A DNA stretch of 64,000 nucleotides from positions 143,793 to 207,792 of the forward strand of contig CAVYXZ010000010.1 of assembly GCA_963772595.1 (NCBI GenBank), read 5' to 3'. A program made the translations under genes and the position numbers. Positions 9,696 to 19,959 of this stretch are shown piece after piece. Each line of letters starts with the position of its first letter. Within the stretch, counting starts at the first letter, position 1. A model generated the notes under the pieces. It did no database searches. It was not told where the DNA came from and was given only the letters and a program-made list of their open reading frames with translations. This stretch comes from CAVYXZ01 sp963772595. Lineage in GTDB: Bacteria; Chloroflexota; Anaerolineae; Aggregatilineales; Phototrophicaceae.

Positions 9696-11021
9696 ATGAA
9701 CGCAGAACGCCCAAGGATCGTCATCATCGGTGCAGGATTTGCCGGTGTCTTCGCGGCTCGAAGCCTGGCACAAAAGGCGGTCGATGTGTTAATTATCGAC
9801 CGCAAGAATTTTCATACCTTTACACCGCTAATCTATCAGGTAGCGACCTGTGCGCTCGACCCAAGCGATGTGGCGCGCCCGGTGCGCAGTATGTTTCGCA
9901 AACAGCCCAACATCGACTTTCTCATGGGCGAAGTCACGCAGATTGATTACGAAGGTCGGGGCGTAGTTGTCGAGAGCGGCGGCAGGCAGCGCCGTGAACG
10001 CTATGATTATCTCATTATGGCCAGCGGCAATACGCCGTCGTATTTCGGCAACGAGGCGTTTCGGCGCTATGCGCTTGAACTCAATACTCTGGAGGATGCG
10101 GTGCTGCTGCGCAATCACATCCTGCAACTGTTTGAGGAAGCAGTCTGGATTGAAGATCAGAATGAGCGCGATTCCTATACGACAATCGTCGTGGTTGGCG
10201 GTGGACCTACCGGGATGGAAACCTCCGGGGCCATGTGTGAACTCTACAATTATGTGCTGAAGCATGAATTTCCCCATGCGCAGCTTCAGGCACGGGTCAT
10301 TCTGGTAGAAATGCAGCCTGATCTGATCGGCAGCTATCCTGAAGAACTGCGCAGCGCAGCCCGCAGCCAACTAGAGGCCCTCGGTGTCGAGGTCATGCTG
10401 AATCACAAGGTGGTGGAAGTCGATGAAGATCATGTCACGCTCGACGACGACACCATCATCCCAGCCCGGACGATGGTATGGGCTGCTGGGGTCCAGGCGT
10501 CGCCCTTAGCGCGCATGGTAAACGTCGAGCTGACAAAGCAGGGACGCATCCCAATCCATACTACCACTGAGGTCAAAGAGCGCCCCGCCATCTTTGCCGT
10601 AGGCGATATCGCATCGCTCGACGACCCTAATGGAAATCCGTATCCGATGCTTATTCCCGTGGCGCAGCAGCAGGCCACGCTGGCTGCCCATAACATTCTG
10701 CACCGCATCGCTGACGAAACATTGGAAGACTTCCACTACAATGACCGGGGTACAATGGCGGTGATCGGTCGGCGGCGCGCCGTCGCCTGGATCTTCAACC
10801 GCATTTCACTGACCGGTTGGATCGCCTGGCTGGCCTGGTTAGGTTTACATATCGTGACCCTAATCGGCTTCCGCAATCGCCTGAGTGTTTTGGTCAATTG
10901 GGCGTGGGATTACTTCCTGTATGATCGATCCGTGCGGATCATTCTGGAACGGGATATGCCGGATCCACATCTTAAGGACGACAAGACAGTAGCAGGACGG
11001 TTTACCGAGGAGGGACGATGA
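9696..11021 (+). CDS. ndh: Type II NADH dehydrogenase (NDH-2), FAD-dependent, nested in the cox operon
   Basis: NDH-2 is a single-subunit, non-proton-pumping NADH:quinone oxidoreductase bound to the inner face of the membrane. The 441-residue protein shows the FAD-binding Rossmann motif IVIIGAGFAGVFAARSL at residues 8-24, the NADH-binding motif VVVGGGPTGMETSGA in the middle, and the second FAD contact FAVGDIAS. A C-terminal hydrophobic region (SLTGWIAWLAWLGLHIVTLI) fits membrane association. The frame is intact. It lies between coxC and coxD and overlaps coxD by ATGA, so it is part of the same operon. No strong ribosome site is seen directly before 9696; GAGGAG at about 9656 is too distant. 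Confidence 0.93.
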   Translation: MNAERPRIVIIGAGFAGVFAARSLAQKAVDVLIIDRKNFHTFTPLIYQVATCALDPSDVARPVRSMFRKQPNIDFLMGEVTQIDYEGRGVVVESGGRQRRERYDYLIMASGNTPSYFGNEAFRRYALELNTLEDAVLLRNHILQLFEEAVWIEDQNERDSYTTIVVVGGGPTGMETSGAMCELYNYVLKHEFPHAQLQARVILVEMQPDLIGSYPEELRSAARSQLEALGVEVMLNHKVVEVDEDHVTLDDDTIIPARTMVWAAGVQASPLARMVNVELTKQGRIPIHTTTEVKERPAIFAVGDIASLDDPNGNPYPMLIPVAQQQATLAAHNILHRIADETLEDFHYNDRGTMAVIGRRRAVAWIFNRISLTGWIAWLAWLGLHIVTLIGFRNRLSVLVNWAWDYFLYDRSVRIILERDMPDPHLKDDKTVAGRFTEEGR

Positions 11022-11323
11022 CCGAACAGCAGAACCCTATCAGGACATATGCAGCGGTGTTCATTGCCCTGCTCATCCTGCTAGTGCTGACCATCGTGCT
11101 AGCCACACTCGATCTAGGCCCTTTCAACACGGTGATTGCGCTGGCGATAGCCGCTGCGAAGGCCATCTTGATCGCGCTCTTTTTCATGCACGTGAAGCGC
11201 AGTGACCGGCTGATTCAACTGTTTTCCGTGTTTGGCCTGCTGTGGCTGCTCATCATGTTCATCCTCACGTTCAGCGACTACTTCAGCCGGGCGTCAATCC
11301 TACCCACGCTGCCTTTCACTTGA
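11018..11323 (+). CDS. coxD: Cytochrome c oxidase subunit IV (CtaF/COX4_pro type)
   Basis: A 101-residue, three-helix small subunit of prokaryotic cytochrome oxidase. The motif AIAAAKAILIALFFMHVKRS is the hallmark of the COX4_pro family. GAGGAGGGACG stands directly before the ATG, which overlaps the ndh stop. It ends the respiratory operon; about 160 bases follow before the insertion sequence. Confidence 0.92.
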   Translation: MTEQQNPIRTYAAVFIALLILLVLTIVLATLDLGPFNTVIALAIAAAKAILIALFFMHVKRSDRLIQLFSVFGLLWLLIMFILTFSDYFSRASILPTLPFT

Positions 11324-11487
11324 GCCTATCCAGCTTCTCGGCAGTAGACACAATGTTAGACGGGCCCTTCACTATTAAACGCGACTTTGTCTAGAATAGC
11401 ATGGTCTCAACATCGCGCTACATGGCGACTTCCGAACAGTCCTCAACAGTCCAGTCGCCGCGCCGGTGATGCGCTGAGTGGTCTAAG

Positions 11488-11502
11488 CTCGACTTTGCAC
11501 AT
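11488..11502 (+). repeat. Left terminal inverted repeat of the IS701-like element
   Basis: CTCGACTTTGCACAT, an exact reverse complement of the sequence at 12707-12721. It lies 61 bases before the transposase ATG. Confidence 0.85.
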
Positions 11503-11562
11503 AGATAGCTGAAAGCAGAAAGGCAGGATAAGCTGAACGAACCTCTAGGAAAGGTTTCGAGC

Positions 11563-12706
11563 CATGCTTAACCTGCCCCCGACAATGATAGACCTGTTGA
11601 AGCCCTTTGCGCCATGCTTTCATAGAGCGACGACGTGGAAGAAAGCGCAAGTATTGCTGGTGGGCGCGATTCTGACACCGGGCAAGCGCGTACGTGACGG
11701 AGATGCTGCGGGTGATGGGCTTGAGTGACAGCCGACAGTTTGCCCAATATCATCAGGTGTTGAACCGGGCGCTGTGGTCGCCGCTGGACCTGGCGCAGGT
11801 CTTGCTGAAACTGCTGGTTCAGCAGTTTGCGGTTGCTGAGCAAGTGCTGGTCTTTGGGATTGATCCGACGATTGAACGGCGCTGGGGCCACAAGAGTGCA
11901 GCGCGCGGCATCTACCGGGATGCCGTGCGCAGCAGCGACAGCCATTTTGTCAAAACGAGTGGTCTGCGCTGGATAGGCCTGATGCTGTTGACGCCGATCC
12001 CCTGGGCCAAGCGGGTGTGGGCGCTGCCGGTGATGACGGTGTTGTCGCCCTCGGCCCGTTATTACCAACAGCGCGGACGCGCCCCCAAGACCCTGTTGGA
12101 ACGCAGTGTGCAGATACTGAAATTGCTGCGGCGCTGGTTGCCGGAGGCTGAGCTGGTTGTGGTGGGCGACAACGCCTTTGCCGCCCTCGATTTTCTGGCC
12201 GCGGCTCAGCACCTGGACGTGACGGTGATTGCCCGTCTGCGGCTGGATGCGGCCTTGTATGACCCCGCCCCGCCTTACAATGGCTGTGGACGTCCCCGCA
12301 AAAAGGGCCAGCGATTGCCCACCCTGGCCAGCTTGCTGAACAATCCAATGACGTCCTGGCAGCGTCTGTGTCTGCCCGGGTACGACGGGCAGACACGTCA
12401 GATGGATGTCGCCTCGCACACGGCGGTCTGGTTCCACACCGGCAAACCGCCTGTCCCTATCCGTTGGGTGCTGATCCGTGACCCGCAAGGAGACTATGCA
12501 CCGCTGGCTTTGCTCTGTACTGATCCAGAACAAGGTGCCTGGTATGTCAAATCCATCCTAACTTTTTCCGATGCCCTGGCCCTGGTGCGCAAAAGCTTTG
12601 GCTCGCCCATCCGACTTTCCGAACATCCATACACAAGAGCGATATGTTGAAAATCCCTAAACCCTTATTCAATTCCCTCATTTCAACTCTGTCTTATGCC
12701 GCTTGA
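11563..12706 (+). pseudogene. IS701-like DDE transposase, frameshifted and internally deleted
   Basis: The N-terminus MLNLPPTMIDLLKPFAPCFH starts at 11563 in frame 1. A shift near 11690 leads to frame 3 with TEMLRVMGLSDSRQFAQYHQ and the DDE_5-like core. The core includes VLVFGIDPTIERRWG (first Asp) and ELVVVGDNAFAALDF (second Asp). After AWYVKSI the usual stretch holding the catalytic Glu is missing, and the text jumps to TFSDALALVRK. A second shift then leads to LWLAHPTF...PLFNSLISTLSYAA, a normal C-terminus for this family, with a stop at 12704-12706. Loss of the Glu region makes the product inactive whether or not the frameshifts are real. Confidence 0.82.
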
Positions 12707-12721
12707 ATGTGCAAAGTCGAG
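12707..12721 (-). repeat. Right terminal inverted repeat of the IS701-like element
   Basis: ATGTGCAAAGTCGAG, the complement of the left end, starting at the base after the reconstructed transposase stop (12704-12706). Confidence 0.85.
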
Positions 12722-12860
12722 TTTAGTGTCTGGCGGAAAGCCTCGACAATATGTTCGCCTGTGTCAATCGCTGGGCTACAATTTCCATCATGATGTGCCG
12801 GGGAACGTGCGCCATCCCCATTGCCAAGTAGACTTGGTATGGCAGCTCAGGTTCAACCCT

Positions 12861-15800
12861 CTATCTCAAAACGAATAGACGATATGAAACGAATTCGGCG
12901 TCGATTGGGCCAAGGCCGAAGGGATTTGTGCCATTCGTGCCTGATTCGGCAATGATCCCTGCATTGACCGCTGATGCAGGAGCCTCAAACTCGGCTACGG
13001 TCTGCCAGGCATTATTTGGTGCAGTGCGATATTGCGCGGTATACAATCGCCCATGTTTGGTCAATCGCAGAAAGACCTCTGGGGCTGACTCTGGGACCAC
13101 TTCATGCAGCACCTGCGCATCCGGGCTGCTCATCACATCAAGGTAGATACCCCGACCGACGCAGGCGTCACGATCTGCGTTGCAGTAAGCTAAAACGAAT
13201 TCGATGCGTCCCTCATTTTCAAGTGAAACCCGCAGCCCAGCACTCTGAAATTCTGCTTCTGGGGCAAAGCGCAGTTGGGTTTCGAGAACAAAGTTGTCGA
13301 AACCTACCGGAACCATGTGCGGCTCAAAGGGCACGGTCGGCAATCGGATGCTGCCCTCATCGACGATCACGTCTGGCTCAGTGAAGGTAACGACAAATTC
13401 GCCGCCGTTGTTGTCCAGCGGTTCGTCATTAACTCGGAATTGAAGTATCCCTTCTCGCGGCGCGGTAAAAAGACTCCCCTCACCAACTAAAAAGGGTTCA
13501 CCGTCGTCGCTGATCCGCACCACCAGAGCCACCAACGGTCCACCGGGTACCGGATAACTGTCCTCGGCAGGCATGTCGGCAATTCCTGCCGGTCCTTGCG
13601 GACGGCAGACCGGATTATCGCTATTTACACAGGGATTGACTCCTCCTTCCGCCGTTAATGCAAACGTCTGGCCCTCTGCGACGAAGATGCCTGAATCAAC
13701 CCAATCCGCATTGCCAGGGACAACAACACGGGTTGTGGCGTTCCCGGCAGGTTCTGCGGCTAATCGCTGCTCTAGTTCCTGCACTCTTTGCGCGACATCT
13801 GGCGCTGCCTCGTCTCCGGCCTGATCAAGATACTGGTGATAAGTCTCCAGTGCTTCCGGGTCTCGCTGCGCTTCGAACAACGCATCGCCCAGGCCCAGTA
13901 ATGCCTGAGCCTGGGGATCATCGAAGTTGGTTTCAATTGCCTGCTGGAAACGCGCTATGGCCGGGTCAAACTCACCGTATTGCAGATGAACTCTGCCGCT
14001 GCTCAACAGGGTATGGTAGCAAGTCGCGGGATCCGGGTCAGAGTCGAGCGCTCGCTGGAAAGCCTCCTGCGCCCCGTCCTTGTCTCTCTGTCCGCCCAAT
14101 GCAAGGCCGATTCCAAAGTAAGCCTCGTCAGCCAGCTGCGCTTCAATTTCGACTGCGTGTGTAAAGCTGGCAATGGCTTGATCAAATTCCTGGAAATCGA
14201 GAGAGGTCCAACCCTGGCTCATATAGGTCAGGGCGTCGTTCGGGTTTGTTTCAATCGCGCGATTATATGCCTCTTTCGCCGCTGTAAGATCGCCTGTTCG
14301 AGCATAGGTATCGCCTAGAAGCCGGAGGGCTTCGGTATTGCCAGGATCGATGTCCAGAACACGCTGGTAGAACTCCATCGCTGCCGCGAAGTCGCCGAGT
14401 TCTCGGCTGGCGTCACCTGCCCCTAGCAGATATTCGAGGCTATCCGGGTTGAGTTCGCTGGCGCGAGTGAATCCGGCAAGGGCTTGTTCGTAATCGCCCA
14501 CCGCGAACGACATGTGCCCTACCATGCCCTGCGCGTCGACGTTCCCTGGATCAATCTCGACGACACGTCGGAACGCTTCAAGCGCGGCTCTAAACTCACC
14601 GGCTTCAGCCAGTCGGGACCCCTCTCTCAGATTGTTCTCTATCGCGGCAGCAAATTCCGGCGCTATCTCCGTGGCAGGTACAGGGGTATCGGTGGGTATC
14701 GGCGTATTGGTTGCTGTAGCCGAAGCCGTCGCGCTCGGTGTAGCTGTAGTGGTCGCTGTCGCTGTGTTGGTGAGCGTTGGCGTCAGTGTCAATGTGGATG
14801 TCGGTGTATCAGTGAGCGTCGCTGTCGGTGTATCGGTGGGAAATCGACGTGGGTGGCTCCGCCGTGGGCACGACATTCAGATCGCCTAAGGCATTCACCA
14901 GCGAGGCTGAGGAAACAATCCAGCCATGCGATCCATCCGGTAGGATCACCTGATACCAGCCACCATCCGCGCTGATGCCGGTAATATCCAGGCGATCATT
15001 CGCTTCTAACTGCGCGATAATCGGGTAATTGGTTCCGGGGCCGAGGCGCGCCGCGATCTGGCGCACGGCCTGGGCAATCGGAGTCGCTGGCGACGGCGTG
15101 AGGGTGATTGTCGGCGCTGAGGTGGACGTGCTGGTCAATGTAGGCGTAGGGGTATCTGTCGGCGTTTCGGTATCCGCGATGAGCGCGACCGGAGTCGGTT
15201 CAGCTTGCCCACCCAATGAGGCGAGAATCAGCACGCCGCCGATAATCACGACCGCGATGACCAGACCCACAAGGGGCAGCAGCCAGCTTGGCCTGCCGCT
15301 ACCTTCAGATTTGACTGTGGTTGGCGCGGCATCTGGAGGGCTGGGGGGAGCTGCGGTGGGTCGCGCAGTTACGACGCGGGCCGTTGCGCCATCTTGCGGA
15401 ATTTCGAGTATTTGCGCAGGGACAGTCGGCGCGCCTGCGATGGCCTCACGAAAAGCTCCAGCCATCGCCGTGCAGGATGGATAACGATCCTCAGGCTCTT
15501 TTGCCAGGGCCTTCAGGATAACGATTTCCGCTTCGTCTGGCAGGTCGGGTCGCAGCGATCGAGGTGGCGGCAGTGGGGAGTCCATCAACTGCATATGGAT
15601 GACGGCCATTGGAGTCTCGGCCTGGTAGGGTGTGCGTCCCGTCACCATTTCATAGAGCATGACGCCCAGCGAATATTGATCAGAAGCAGGGGTGAGGTCC
15701 TTGACTCCTCTGATCTGCTCCGGACTCATATATTGCGGGGTGCCGATTAGCCCGGACCCGGTCAGGTCGATGGTGCTCTCGATGATTTTGGCGATGCCAA

Positions 15801-16248
15801 AGTCGGTCAGGTAGGCATTGCCCTGCCGGTCGATCAATACATTGCTGGATTTCACGTCCCGGTGAAGGATGCCTTTGCTGTGGGCGTAGTCCAGCGCACT
15901 GCCAACCTGACTGACAATGCGGCTGGTATCGGTCAGCGACATAGCACCCTGATGAATCAACTCGGACAAGCTGCCTGTATCCAGATAGCGCATCACCATA
16001 TAGGCAATGTTGTCTTCCTCGCCATAGGCATGGACCGGCAGGATGTTGATATGTTCCAACCCCGCAATGGCTTTGGCTTCCCGTTCGAAGCGCGCGCGAA
16101 ATGTAGGGTCTTTCGAATATTGTTGGGGGAGCGTTTTGATCGCAACATGACGGTCGGTATTGGGGTCATAGGCCTTATAGACCGTTGCCATTCCCCCCAT
16201 GCCGATCTGTTCGATAATGCGGTAAACCCCCAGAGTGCGTCCGATCAT
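12861..16248 (-). CDS. Membrane Ser/Thr protein kinase with SH3-like, TPR and lectin-like extracellular region (one frameshift)
   Basis: Residues 1-265 form a Hanks-type kinase domain with the glycine loop GMGGMATVYKAY, lysine in VAIKTL, catalytic HRDVKSSN, DFGIAK and the GTPQYMSPEQ activation segment. One transmembrane helix (about residues 322-345, LVGLVIAVVIIGGVLILASL) leads to a Thr/Pro-rich linker and a bacterial SH3-like domain ending GSHGWIVSSASLV. After a frame change near 14840 the text resumes in a second Thr/Pro linker and about eight TPR units. Next come a domain opening VPGNADWVDSGIFVAEGQTF (resembling PA-IL-type lectin folds) and a concanavalin-like C-terminus. The product should sense something outside the cell and phosphorylate cytoplasmic targets. 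It is alone on the minus strand, opposite the LAL regulator. Confidence 0.88.
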
Positions 16249-16691
16249 GATGCGTCGCCTCCAGAGTGGTAGCCGTAGATATCTATTTCCATTTTAGCAC
16301 TTTGTGCAATTTCAAGCCCCGCCGCCAGAAGGACTATCAGGCAATCAGGGCGGCGACCAACGATATTGGAGACCTGCTTCGCTCGTTGCTCATATCGATT
16401 ACCTTTCCGCACGGCCTGCGTCATAAGTCAATTGTTTACCACTACCAGCGAGATGAATGTGCCGAACGGACAATCGAGTTGGACACTTGGTGGGCAAAGA
16501 GTCGCTGGATTGCCCGATCAGCATCGCCACTATGCACGGATCAAACCATCCTGAACGGTCGACCAAACAGGGCGACGACATGACAGGGCCGATTGATTTG
16601 TCGGTTTGATTAACGAAAAATATGTGATGTCTTGCAGTATTTGTGACTTTATTGTCTTGGTACAATTGAGTGACGCAAGCAAGAGAGTGCA
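16249..16691. promoter_or_regulatory. Divergent intergenic region between kinase and LAL regulator
   Basis: About 440 bases with no supportable gene. An AT-rich stretch before the + strand regulator includes TACAAT at 16661-16666, a possible -10 box 26 bases before the ATG; no convincing -35 box sits at the right distance. The region probably holds the start sites for both divergent genes. Confidence 0.4.
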
Positions 16692-19322
16692 ATGCCAGCT
16701 TTACTAAGTACAAAGATTCAATTACCGCCGACGTCCACCCAGCATCTCCATCGCAAGCGGTTGATGCAACACATTGAAGCGAATCGTGACACCCGCCTGA
16801 TCCTGGTCTCGGCTCCGGCGGGGTTTGGGAAATCATCTTGCCTGATCGATTGGGCACACCGCCGCAGAAAAAATGGTGCCCATGTCGCATGGTACGCACT
16901 TGATGAGCATGACAATGACCCGGCGCGGTTCGCAGCGCATCTGCTGGGCGCTTTCAGTTACATCGACACAAATTTCCCATCACCACTCGACAATGTTGAG
17001 CAAACAAGTCCCCGAGAAACTGTCAATCACATCGTCAATACGATTGCCGAGACCAACAATCCTACCCTCCTGGTGCTGGATGATTATCATCTGATTGCCG
17101 AGCCACAGATCCATGACGCGATCAACCTCTTGGCTGAATATCTGCCTGAGAACACGAATCTGGCAATCGGCACCCGTGCTGATCCGCCCCTGCCATTAGC
17201 TCGATGGCGATCACAGGGCAAAGTTGCAGAAATTCGGATGGCTGATTTGCGCTTTCAAGAAGAGGAAGCATCTCTCTGGGTGCAAGCTGCGTTAGGATGG
17301 ACACCATCGTCGCAGTTACTCAGGGTTCTCAATGAGGTCACTGAGGGTTGGGCAGCCGCCTTGGCACTCATCATGATGAGCCAAACGGAGGGCGATCAAC
17401 AGGCATTTGAACGCCAGCTTTCACTTTATTCGGTATCCCAGCGCCGTATCTTTGATTACTTCGCGCAAGAGGTCTTCGACCAGCAGTCGAACGAGATACA
17501 AGAGTTCTTGCTGGATACTTGTGTCCTCAATCGTTTGCAGCCTCACTTGTGTAGTGCCCTCACCGATAACTGCTCGGCACCGCTGCTTCTGAACCAAATC
17601 GCCACCCGAAGTCTGTTTGTCATCCCGCTGTCGGAAACAGAACCGGTCTACCGCTACCATCAATTATTTCAGGAATACTTACGCCAGCATCTCCAAATGC
17701 ACGATCAATCACGCTATCTGCATCAGCATCGTCTGGCTGCTGAATGGTATGCTAAACAAGATGATATGGTGGAAGCCGTGTATCACGCATTGGCATCGGA
17801 AGACTTCGGCTATGCAGCCCACCTCATTGAAAGCCATGCTTGGGAAACGTTGACCGCTCGCGGTGAGATCATGACGGTCATCCACTGGCTGCCTCGCTTC
17901 TCAGAAAAAGCGCTGAAACGTCATCCCCAACTCTGCCTCTATTTCTCGCGGGCACTCTACCTGATTGGCGATATAGAAAGATCGCAGAGCTATTTGCAGC
18001 TTGCAACGGAGGTACTGGATCAAAATCTGGATGATCATCACGAGCAGCAGTCGCTCCAGGCAATCGCCTTCAACTATCAAGCAACGCTGGCTGCCTATCG
18101 TGGTGATGTGGCAGCAGGTCAGGCGTGGATTGAAAAGTCAAACGCACTGCACGATCATGTTGATGCCCTGGATCAGGTCCGAATCGCAAACACGGACGCT
18201 TTCCTTCAGTATTTGATCGGCGATGTTCCCAAAGCCAGGTGTGCCTATGAAGATGCTTTAGATCTTGCTCGCCAGATCGACCACCATTATCTGATGCTGG
18301 ATGCTCATTATTATCTGGCGCAGATCGATTTGCTTGCAGGTGAGTTACAAGCTGCGCAAGTTCGCTGTGAGGGAGTGCTGGAACAGTACAGACCAGAGAT
18401 CGGTCCAGTGAGTGCCGTGATGCTGCCGCTGGCATCTGTGCATTACCAGCGAAATCAACTTGTCGACGCTGAAGCCATTTTGCGTGATGCCATTAGGCTG
18501 GCACGGCGCGGCAATATCCCCGATGTGCTGTGGCTAGCCCATCTGTCACTAGCTGAGGTGCTGTTGACACGCAACGAGATTGCAGAAGCAAAATCCTGCC
18601 TTGCAGAGGCACACCGTTATTCAGCGGGTTTTCATAGTCCCATTATGGCATCATTTATCGCTGCGTCAGAGGCCACACTCATGCTGCGGTCCAATCAACT
18701 GGATGACGTAATCGATTGGGCTAATCGCTATCAGGCGACGGAACGAACCAGGTATCATCAGGATTTTGAAAATCTTACGCTGGCCCGTATTTGGCTGTCC
18801 CAGCAGGACCACGAACGCGCTTTGAAGCTGCTAACGCAGGTGCTTGGAGACGCGCAGCAGGCTGGACGCATGGGCACCGTTATCACTGCCGAGATGCTGC
18901 AAGCTCTCGCACATCAGTCAATCAATGAGATTGACGCAGCACTGACCGCAATCGACCATGCGCTCACGCTGGCGCAACCTCAAGGCTTTGTGCGGATATT
19001 CCTCGATACGGGACAATCCATGATCACGTTGCTCCGTCTGGCTGCTGCGCACGATGTAGGTGCTGATTACGCTGAATACCTGCTGAAAATTGCCAACCAG
19101 CCCGATACTATCCAGCATCCCGCTGACTTGCTCACTGAACGCGAAATCGAAGTGCTGGGACACATCGCCGAGGGTGCCAGTAACCAGGCCATCGCCGATA
19201 CACTCGTCATCAGTTTAGGTACAGTCAAAAGCCATATCCACCACATCATGGACAAACTCGACGCACAGAATCGCACTGAGGCTGTCAGTAATGCCCGCAG
19301 CTTGAACATCCTCCACGATTAA
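16692..19322 (+). CDS. LuxR-family ATP-dependent regulator (MalT/LAL type)
   Basis: An intact 876-residue STAND-class transcription factor. The N-terminus LLSTKIQLPPTSTQHLHRKR is typical of MalT-like proteins. A Walker A motif (APAGFGKSS, residues 41-49) and a Walker B motif (LLVLDDYHLI, about residue 125) mark the ATPase. A long TPR-like helical middle presumably binds an effector. The C-terminal LuxR helix-turn-helix begins LTEREIEVLGHIAEGASNQA and ends TVKSHIHHIMDKL. Such proteins oligomerise on ATP and ligand and activate nearby promoters. The four small genes that follow on the same strand are the likely targets; this is inference from position. Confidence 0.92.
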   Translation: MPALLSTKIQLPPTSTQHLHRKRLMQHIEANRDTRLILVSAPAGFGKSSCLIDWAHRRRKNGAHVAWYALDEHDNDPARFAAHLLGAFSYIDTNFPSPLDNVEQTSPRETVNHIVNTIAETNNPTLLVLDDYHLIAEPQIHDAINLLAEYLPENTNLAIGTRADPPLPLARWRSQGKVAEIRMADLRFQEEEASLWVQAALGWTPSSQLLRVLNEVTEGWAAALALIMMSQTEGDQQAFERQLSLYSVSQRRIFDYFAQEVFDQQSNEIQEFLLDTCVLNRLQPHLCSALTDNCSAPLLLNQIATRSLFVIPLSETEPVYRYHQLFQEYLRQHLQMHDQSRYLHQHRLAAEWYAKQDDMVEAVYHALASEDFGYAAHLIESHAWETLTARGEIMTVIHWLPRFSEKALKRHPQLCLYFSRALYLIGDIERSQSYLQLATEVLDQNLDDHHEQQSLQAIAFNYQATLAAYRGDVAAGQAWIEKSNALHDHVDALDQVRIANTDAFLQYLIGDVPKARCAYEDALDLARQIDHHYLMLDAHYYLAQIDLLAGELQAAQVRCEGVLEQYRPEIGPVSAVMLPLASVHYQRNQLVDAEAILRDAIRLARRGNIPDVLWLAHLSLAEVLLTRNEIAEAKSCLAEAHRYSAGFHSPIMASFIAASEATLMLRSNQLDDVIDWANRYQATERTRYHQDFENLTLARIWLSQQDHERALKLLTQVLGDAQQAGRMGTVITAEMLQALAHQSINEIDAALTAIDHALTLAQPQGFVRIFLDTGQSMITLLRLAAAHDVGADYAEYLLKIANQPDTIQHPADLLTEREIEVLGHIAEGASNQAIADTLVISLGTVKSHIHHIMDKLDAQNRTEAVSNARSLNILHD

Positions 19323-19424
19323 TTCCCCGGCAAAAACCAAAAATCTAACTTCTGGTTGATGACAATCCCTGGTGGTTTACGACTATCTTGAAGATAGTTC
19401 GTTGACTATCCATGAGGCGAAACT

Positions 19425-19949
19425 GTGAACAAGAAAACAAGTACTTATGTTGCCATGACACTGATGTTTGGCATGGCGCTGTTGGTCATATTCGGTCAGC
19501 AAATGACGGACACACAACGTGTCAATGCAGTCGCGCGCAGAATTGCTGATTTCGACCTTCCGCAAGGCTATCAGACCGATTACGCGGTGGAAGTCCTCGA
19601 TTACACCATTGCCGCCTACAAATCCAAGGATGAAGAGGCGCATCTGGCGTTTTTACAGGGCCCCCCCGGCATCATCCCCGATGAGACCGTGATTGCCGGT
19701 TATGCACCGAGCGGCAGTCGTCACGGGGATTGGCACACGGCGACGGTTCTAAGCTCGGAACAACTTGCCATTCGCAGCCAACCAGCAACACTCACCACCA
19801 GCGAACGCACCAACGGCGAAGGGCAGCGTTATCGCAGCGCGAACCTGGTCTTTCAAGGACGTGAAGGTACGGCGTTATTAGTGATCAACCAGCCTATAAC
19901 ACGCTGGGATGACGACGTGATCGAAGCGTTTATCGCCTCGATCCACTAA
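19425..19949 (+). CDS. Membrane-anchored exported protein of unknown function
   Basis: 174 residues with one N-terminal hydrophobic anchor (TYVAMTLMFGMALLVIFGQQ) followed by an extracytoplasmic domain rich in beta-type segments. I do not recognise the family. GYQTDYAVEVLDYTIAAYKS and the late GTALLVINQPITRWDDDVIE look like a compact alpha/beta domain. It starts about 100 bases after the LAL regulator and is followed ten bases later by the flavin-oxidase-like gene, so the two are likely co-transcribed. Confidence 0.75.
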   Translation: MNKKTSTYVAMTLMFGMALLVIFGQQMTDTQRVNAVARRIADFDLPQGYQTDYAVEVLDYTIAAYKSKDEEAHLAFLQGPPGIIPDETVIAGYAPSGSRHGDWHTATVLSSEQLAIRSQPATLTTSERTNGEGQRYRSANLVFQGREGTALLVINQPITRWDDDVIEAFIASIH

Positions 19950-19959
19950 GGCAACGGTC

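Larger units (their letters stand above)
11488..12721 (+). mobile_element. IS701-like insertion sequence, internally deleted
   Basis: The element is bounded by a perfect 15-bp terminal inverted repeat, CTCGACTTTGCACAT at 11488-11502 and its complement at 12707-12721. The similarity extends outward by a few bases (TAAGCTCGAC against TAAACTCGAC). It encodes one DDE-type transposase reading right, whose stop codon abuts the right repeat. The transposase has lost a central block, so this copy cannot move itself. It sits between the respiratory operon and a kinase gene. A short target duplication cannot be settled: flanks TCTAAG and TTTAG are only partly alike. Confidence 0.82.

Noticed and set aside
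15029..15484. Val/Gly-rich + strand frame and repetitive DNA resembling a short tandem array
   Set aside because: It is the complement of the Thr/Pro-rich linkers and kinase of the minus-strand gene; the periodicity comes from Thr-Pro codons, not CRISPR or a gene.
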